From Aphelocoma coerulescens (Eukaryota; Chordata; Aves; Passeriformes; Corvidae), in assembly GCF_041296385.1 (NCBI RefSeq), contig NC_091023.1, forward strand, positions 20,488,924 through 20,552,923: a stretch of DNA of 64,000 bases, read 5' to 3'. This document shows positions 59,066 to 64,000 of the stretch, in pieces. The position numbers were made by a program, and so were the translations under genes. Every line of letters begins with the position of its first letter. Position 1 is the first letter of the stretch. The notes under the pieces are model-generated. The model was not told where the DNA came from. It did no database searches and saw only the letters and a list, made by a program, of their open reading frames with translations.

Positions 59066-59106
59066 GATAGTTACAACACGGGGTGCAGCGGGAGGCCAAG
59101 CGATTT

Positions 59107-59211
59107 GGGCCAGATCCTGATCTCACTGGCCTCGGTGCCAGCCCAGCGGACTCCGCCGAGGTCAGCAATACCCCGGACATGAGCTGGGCTCAGGGAATCC
59201 AGATCTGGCCC
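59107..59211. repeat. near-complete ancient foldback element (105 bp)
   Basis: Perfect 10-bp terminal inverted repeats: GGGCCAGATC (59107-59116) and GATCTGGCCC (59202-59211). Inside are TGATCTCACTGG and CGGACTCCGCCGAGGTCAGC, which correspond to the family pattern GATCTCACTTAC and GTAACTCCATTGAAGTCAAT. This is the best-preserved copy of the family in the window. Non-coding. Confidence 0.85.
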
Positions 59212-61059
59212 CTGGTCATCACAGCTTTTTGGATCTTCACCCTGGGTTATTTTTAAAATGTCTGATGTCCCACCTTGTTTGATTAATTTTTTTTTTCTTG
59301 CTGTAACGCCTCCTCAGAGCCAATTATCCTGCAGTGAGCACTGCAGTCAGGTTAGCTGAATGTGGGTGTTCCCAGCACCATCCGGCATCGGATTCCAGCC
59401 CTCCCTGGGGACAGGAGTTCCTAGGGTGGGTATGGAAGTGCTTGGCACCCTCCTCTCCCTTCCTAGGTGTGAAAGAAACCTCTCAGGTTCTGTCACATTT
59501 GACTGCCTCATGCATCCCCAAAACAGCCGCGCATTGACAAGGGAGACAGGCGTTCCGACAGCAGAGCAGCGTTAGCCACCAACCCCACCAGAAAACACGG
59601 GCTGAGGACAGAACCCCTGGCTCAATATAGAGCCAAAGTGGGAGAGAAAACAATGTGGCACTGCAGATGCAGTGTGTGCTGCTCACTGACGACCCCCGGC
59701 TGCTCCCAGCGAGTGCCGTGTGCCCGGAGGTCCAGCCCGGCACCGGCATCCAGCATGGAATGGCACAGGAGGGAGAGCACTGCTTTTATTAGCACTTGGC
59801 CATCAGTCAGCAGTCCACACTCCACAAATAAATGAACAGGCTGGGTGCATGTCATCCCAGTTCACATGTAACAGAAATAACACTGGACTGGAACCAGAGT
59901 TAACACAGCTGAGATTTGGGATGTGGCTGATTTGGAGAGAGGGCAGATGGCAGGGACTCACTGGGCTATACCTGCTCTTGGAGGCAAACCTGATTTACAG
60001 CTCCATCCATCTTCCACACTTTAATTTCCCTGCTGTAGTAGGTTGCTCTTCTACTTCATGTGGTACATCTTTCAGAACAAATAGACTAGGAAAAAGTCAA
60101 GGGTTTGGTGTATATTGGATGGACTGATTTGGTCACCTTTCCAAGACAAAACCAGTATTGAAATGGTATGAAAAATGTGAGAGAACCCTGAGGGTGTTGT
60201 GTGAAGGTTATTCCCAGGGGACCTGAGGACCACGCAGTGATGCTGTGCCAACATGACCACTGCAGTGCCTTCGGTCCTGGTACCTCATCTGGGGCTGGCT
60301 GTGGCTCCATGCTCTCACTTATGGGTTGCATTAGATTGGATTTTTCCTCCTTTGTGACATTTAAACAGAGGTCAGGCCCTGTTACAGGATGCATTAATCT
60401 TTGAGCCCAGTTCCCCAGTGATGGAGCCTCTGCCACCTCCTTGCAAGAGCTGCTGCGACCTTGCAGAAGGTGCCTGACCTGCCCTTATTTTCTTCCCACT
60501 TATTTTCCTTTAGTCCTACAGGAAACAGCTTTAACCAAAGCCACATTGCATATGTGTTTTGTAACAACTGTCCATTGTTACTGTCACTAGTGGGCTTTCA
60601 GGCCCTGTCCCAGCACATGTTCTTGCAGCAGAAAGGCCGGCATCCCCTCCAGGAAGGAGCCGAGGCTCACCAGTCCTGATGGTCGGGTGCCTGGTCCATC
60701 CCAGAGAGCCCTGGGCCGGGTGGCTGTCACCTCTGAGTTGTTGCAGGTCAATACACTCATCCAAAGAGCCCACAGGCTGGCAGAGCTGCCACCAAACCCC
60801 TTGAGATGCCTGTTTTGTGCAGAAAACACAGGAGGAATTGCTGTCCTCACATCCTTGTGGCCTGAAGGCACAGGAGCCACAGCTGGTGGGATGTTGCAGC
60901 ACCCCTCGTGTTCTGTTGATCCTTACTCCAGCTTTCTGCAGGAAGGAAGGTGTAAAGCACTTGTACCATCCCAGCTGAGGGCTGGCCAGGCAGGTTCCTC
61001 ACCCCACCATGCAGGCCTCTGAGGTGAACCCCTTGATTAAAGTCTGTGTGATGTCACAA
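59212..61059. other. unique sequence, no gene recognised
   Basis: Contains a T-rich run near 59287-59297. Open frames up to 135 codons are unrecognised. Confidence 0.5.
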
Positions 61060-61215
61060 ACATGCACAGATACCCTTAGCTGTAGGCTTGTGCAACTGGC
61101 TGGTAATGTGCATGTTAATAAGGCTATTAAGGTTTACAAATATTCTGCTCTTCCTTACAGTTTATAATTTAATTAATTGCCAGTTAATTGTCTTATTTTC
61201 CCCCTGTGATTGATG
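61060..61215. promoter_or_regulatory. possible enhancer block, dense TAATT cluster
   Basis: TTTAATTAATTGCC followed by AGTTAATTG (61168-61190) places three homeodomain cores within 23 bases, next to TTATAATTT and preceded by CATGTTAATAAGGCTATTAA. Repeat-free. Enhancer function is inference. Confidence 0.4.
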
Positions 61216-62871
61216 TCAGTGAGTGGGATTAGGCAGCATCAGATGACAGAGGAAGGAGGAATGAATGCAGCATCCTATGATGGTATGAGAGGAGATGTTT
61301 TTATGGACAAATCCTTTCTGACATGGATGAATACCTCAGTGAGATATCAGAGAGTATCAGCTCAATACATATTGTAATGGGATCATTAGTGGAGGTACCA
61401 GCTGTGTGAGGTTTGTATTCACAAGCCACGAGTAAGTAACGGGGAAATATTGGCTTCTTGGAAATGTTTGCCAAGCATAAATCTTTCCTGTTTTTACTGA
61501 GCTGGTGCTCAGTTTACATAAACTGGGAAATAATTTGCTTAGGCTTGTTGGACTGCTCCAGCTACCCCCAAAGTTGGTCATGGCAGGGCAGCCTTGGTGA
61601 AGGAAGGGAATCTAAATGCAGCCCTGCTGGGAAGTAGTTCTCCATGGGGAAGAATTAAAGAGGAGGGTCTCCCACCAGTGTGTGTGAGCCAGGCAGTGGC
61701 TCCGTCCCTAAAACAAGAGGCCTCTTTTCTTCTAAGCAGGGAAGGGGGGATGGCTGAGCAGACACTGCATTATTTTCTCTCCCAGGATTTTGAGTCTCTC
61801 ACCAGGCTTGTTTGCACCCTGCCCACCCCCGAATGCCTGTTTGATGGACAGGTCTGTGCATCACAGACGTGCTGCAAATATCATTCCTTCAAGATCCCAT
61901 TGTGCATGCAGACACGGGCAACGTGCAGCCACAAGGGCCAAGTGGGTCACTGAGCTCAGGTTGATTCTGACCTGGAGATGGTGCAGAAGGAGCTTCAGGG
62001 CTTTTGCCTTCCCTGAGTCTTTCTGGGTGACCAAAGGCAGCCAGCTCTGTGGGGGAATAGTATTCCTTTAGCTCCCAAAGCCTACGGCGGTGCCAAGCAA
62101 GGGGATCTGGGGTAAACAAAAACTCAGGCGACTTTTGACCAGACTTTGATTGCATTTCAGCTGAATAAGCCTGGAGGGATTCCAGTGGCTTTGGTGTGAG
62201 TGGGATCAGACTGTGAAACTGGGCAGCACAGCAGAAAGCCTGAATGTTGCTGCTGGGGTGGGTGTACAGTGTGGTTGAACCCCTGCTTAAATTGGCACGA
62301 ACTAACGAGGTCATTTCTGAGGCTGTAATCGGAACATGGAGCCAGCCAAACCACATCTGTCTCCTTTAATTCATTCCTTCCATTTTGGGGACTTAGCCTT
62401 TAGGAACAGCTATCGGTGATTACATAAAAGAGATTAGCCAACATTTCTGCATAAATCAAGGCCAGTGCAAGATGTTTCCTAAGTGTGTTGCGAAACCTGG
62501 GGCTGGTGGAGGACAAGTTCCTCCTCTTGGGGAGCACGCAGTCAAGGACAAAACCTTCCTGCTTCTCAAAATGGCCTTTCAGACAAAAACCTCTCCAAGC
62601 ACAGATGTGCACGGTGGGGCATGGTCTGCCCCAGGGTTGTCTGGTGTGGATTTTTTCACTAAAGCAGATTTTCTATCCAAGATACACAATGGAAGCAATG
62701 AAGGAAAGGGAAGGGCTGGAGAACCTTGTTGTAAACCAGACCCCCATGTGTGAATGCAAATCAATCTTGCTGCTGAAGGAAAAGCCAAACCAGAATGTGT
62801 TACATTTACTCTTTTAGCACAGTTGCTAAGAAAATATCTTGGTTCGAACACTGTTGGATGACTCAACAAAT
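61216..62871. other. unique sequence, no gene recognised
   Basis: Nothing supportable. Open frame 61889-62356 (minus, 155 codons) unrecognised. Confidence 0.5.
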
Positions 62872-62908
62872 CTTTTTTTTCTGCTTTTTTTTTTTTTTTT
62901 CTTTTTTC
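62872..62908. repeat. T-rich low-complexity tract
   Basis: Runs of 8, 16 and 6 T separated by CTGC and C. Another pyrimidine tract, ending in TTTTTTTGCTGCAG (about 63040-63053), follows. Confidence 0.9.
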
Positions 62909-63319
62909 ATTTTGAGGCAATTTCATCATTTTTCCCGTTTGTCGCTCTGTTAACATGCTGGGTGAGGTTGTCCCGAGGTCAAGGAGTTGGAATTTCCCTT
63001 CCAGTGTTGTCTTACTGCTCCTCTCCTTTTTTTCTTGCTTTTTTTGCTGCAGGTCAGAGCAGATCTGTGGTGAGGTTGGTAGGGAAAAGCTCAGTCCTTC
63101 TCTCCCGCTCCATCTGCCCTGGGCAGTGCCAGTCCCTTGACAGGAGAGCACCTGGCTGGGTATTGTCCTTCCACCTCATCATCAGTAGGTTGGCATCCCA
63201 GCTTCCCTCGTGAGCTTTTAGGGCAAAGTTACCAAAAGCAGTCTTGAGTTTTTGATTTCTTAATTTTTGAGGAACTGAACATGAGATGCAGCAGCTGAGT
63301 TTCAACAGAACTGAACACC
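62909..63319. other. unique sequence with splice-acceptor-like site
   Basis: The tract before 63053 is a strong acceptor match, but the following frame has no recognisable protein and no clear donor. Not called as an exon. Confidence 0.45.
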
Positions 63320-63369
63320 AGTAGCTCCCGTTACTGGCTGAGCACTCATTGCTGTGTGAAATCAGGCCT
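63320..63369. repeat. ancient foldback repeat fragment
   Basis: GTAGCTCCCGTTACTGGCTG, AGCACTCATTGCTGTGTG and AAATCAGGCCTGG correspond to one arm of the family GGGTGCTCAGCACCTCTG...AAAATCAGGCC. It shares the GAAATCAGGCC end with the 26-bp palindrome at 36961. Confidence 0.55.
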
Positions 63370-64000
63370 GGAGTGTCTTTAATGGTATTTATTGTTTAGA
63401 GGAGAATTATGCTTCAAACCTGAGCAAGACCTGGGAGAAATCAAAGAAAGGAGGATTTACACTCTTCTGGTAGGAAACTGAAACAATGTACAATTTAAGA
63501 TCTGCCATTTAAATGTATGTTGGCTCCTCATGATGAAACCACCTGCCCAAAGGCATTTAGAATTATTTTTTTAAAAAGCACAAAGATGCTTATTTCTTAG
63601 TGAAATGTTCAGGAAACACATGCCCAGGAATAGAGCCAAAAACGAAGCTGGTTATCTTTCTTCATCCTTTGATCTCTAACATCTTTCAAAATCTGCCCTC
63701 CAAGTAATGTGCCCAAGGATGCACAAAATCAAGGGCTGAGTCTTTATCTCCTCCACTTGATCATCTCTGCACTGCAATTCACAACACAGATACATTCCTC
63801 CTCAGGACTAGCCCTGGCTGAGGCAGTCGACAAGAGTAATCCCAGAAATACGGGTTGTGGACAGGAATTCACAAATGCCCTGCACGGGCACCCTCCCCGT
63901 TTCCTCCCATCCCAGTTGCAGCTGCATTTGGCCCATGATTCTCCCCAGATGTGTGGGGAATTTAAAGATCTATCCCAGTCCTTGACCTTCATGGAGGAGC
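63370..64000. other. unique sequence to window end, no gene recognised
   Basis: AT-rich stretch near 63480-63600. Nothing supportable. Confidence 0.5.

Noticed and set aside
1..64000. CRISPR arrays, bacterial operons, prophage, tRNA or rRNA genes
   Set aside because: The CR1 and other repeats make this eukaryotic nuclear DNA. No evenly spaced short repeats and no cloverleaf or rRNA signature were seen by eye; a tRNAscan-type run would settle tRNAs.
1..64000. Endogenous retrovirus or solo LTR
   Set aside because: I looked for paired long repeats, primer-binding and polypurine tracts, and reverse-transcriptase-like frames, and found none. A diverged solo LTR could be missed without a library search.

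Overview
This looks like 64 kb of bird nuclear DNA with no protein-coding gene I can support. The organism call rests on the repeats. At least seven fragments are CR1 LINE 3' ends, with the terminal motif related to ATTCTATGA and the pre-terminal block that reads (minus strand) as GAGTCCAACC. There are also several very old foldback and MIR-type repeats of the kind shared by birds, crocodiles and turtles. No mammalian Alu, B1 or L1 is present. Base composition is ordinary, with scattered A/T homopolymers. Open reading frames are short and randomly placed on both strands, and none that I inspected resembles a known protein.

Layout. Positions 1-9.9 kb hold unique sequence with two ancient repeats, two CR1 pieces, long homopolymers and a three-copy 17-bp tandem repeat. 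From 10 to 34 kb the sequence is mostly unique, with a MIR, four foldback repeats, and AT-rich blocks (16.5, 21.5-22.3, 27.4-27.8 and 33.4-33.6 kb) that look like possible distal regulatory DNA. From 34 to 40 kb there are three CR1 pieces and a perfect 26-bp palindrome. From 40 to 54 kb there is again unique sequence, with candidate regulatory blocks at 44.5-46.3 and 50.2-50.6 kb, a Z-DNA-prone GT repeat and a 42-bp tandem duplication.

The main landmark is 55.1-56.4 kb. A GC-rich CpG island (about 55.3-55.68 kb) carries a perfect CRE (TGACGTCA), GC boxes, a YY1-like element and a G-quadruplex-prone run. It is flanked upstream by an interrupted 15-bp repeat array, and downstream by a decayed CCCATC-like array and a five-copy 25-bp minisatellite. 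This is the best candidate promoter in the window. Its transcript, strand and product cannot be settled from sequence alone.

From 57 to 64 kb there are three more AT-rich, homeodomain-motif-rich blocks, a CR1 tail, a nearly complete foldback element with perfect 10-bp ends, and another foldback fragment. The overall picture is a gene-poor intergenic or long-intron region with one CpG-island promoter and several possible enhancers. Conservation of those enhancers is an inference that needs alignment. I did not find a clearly novel system. The most unusual items are the concentration of ancient foldback elements, the perfect palindrome, and the stacked repeats around the CpG island.
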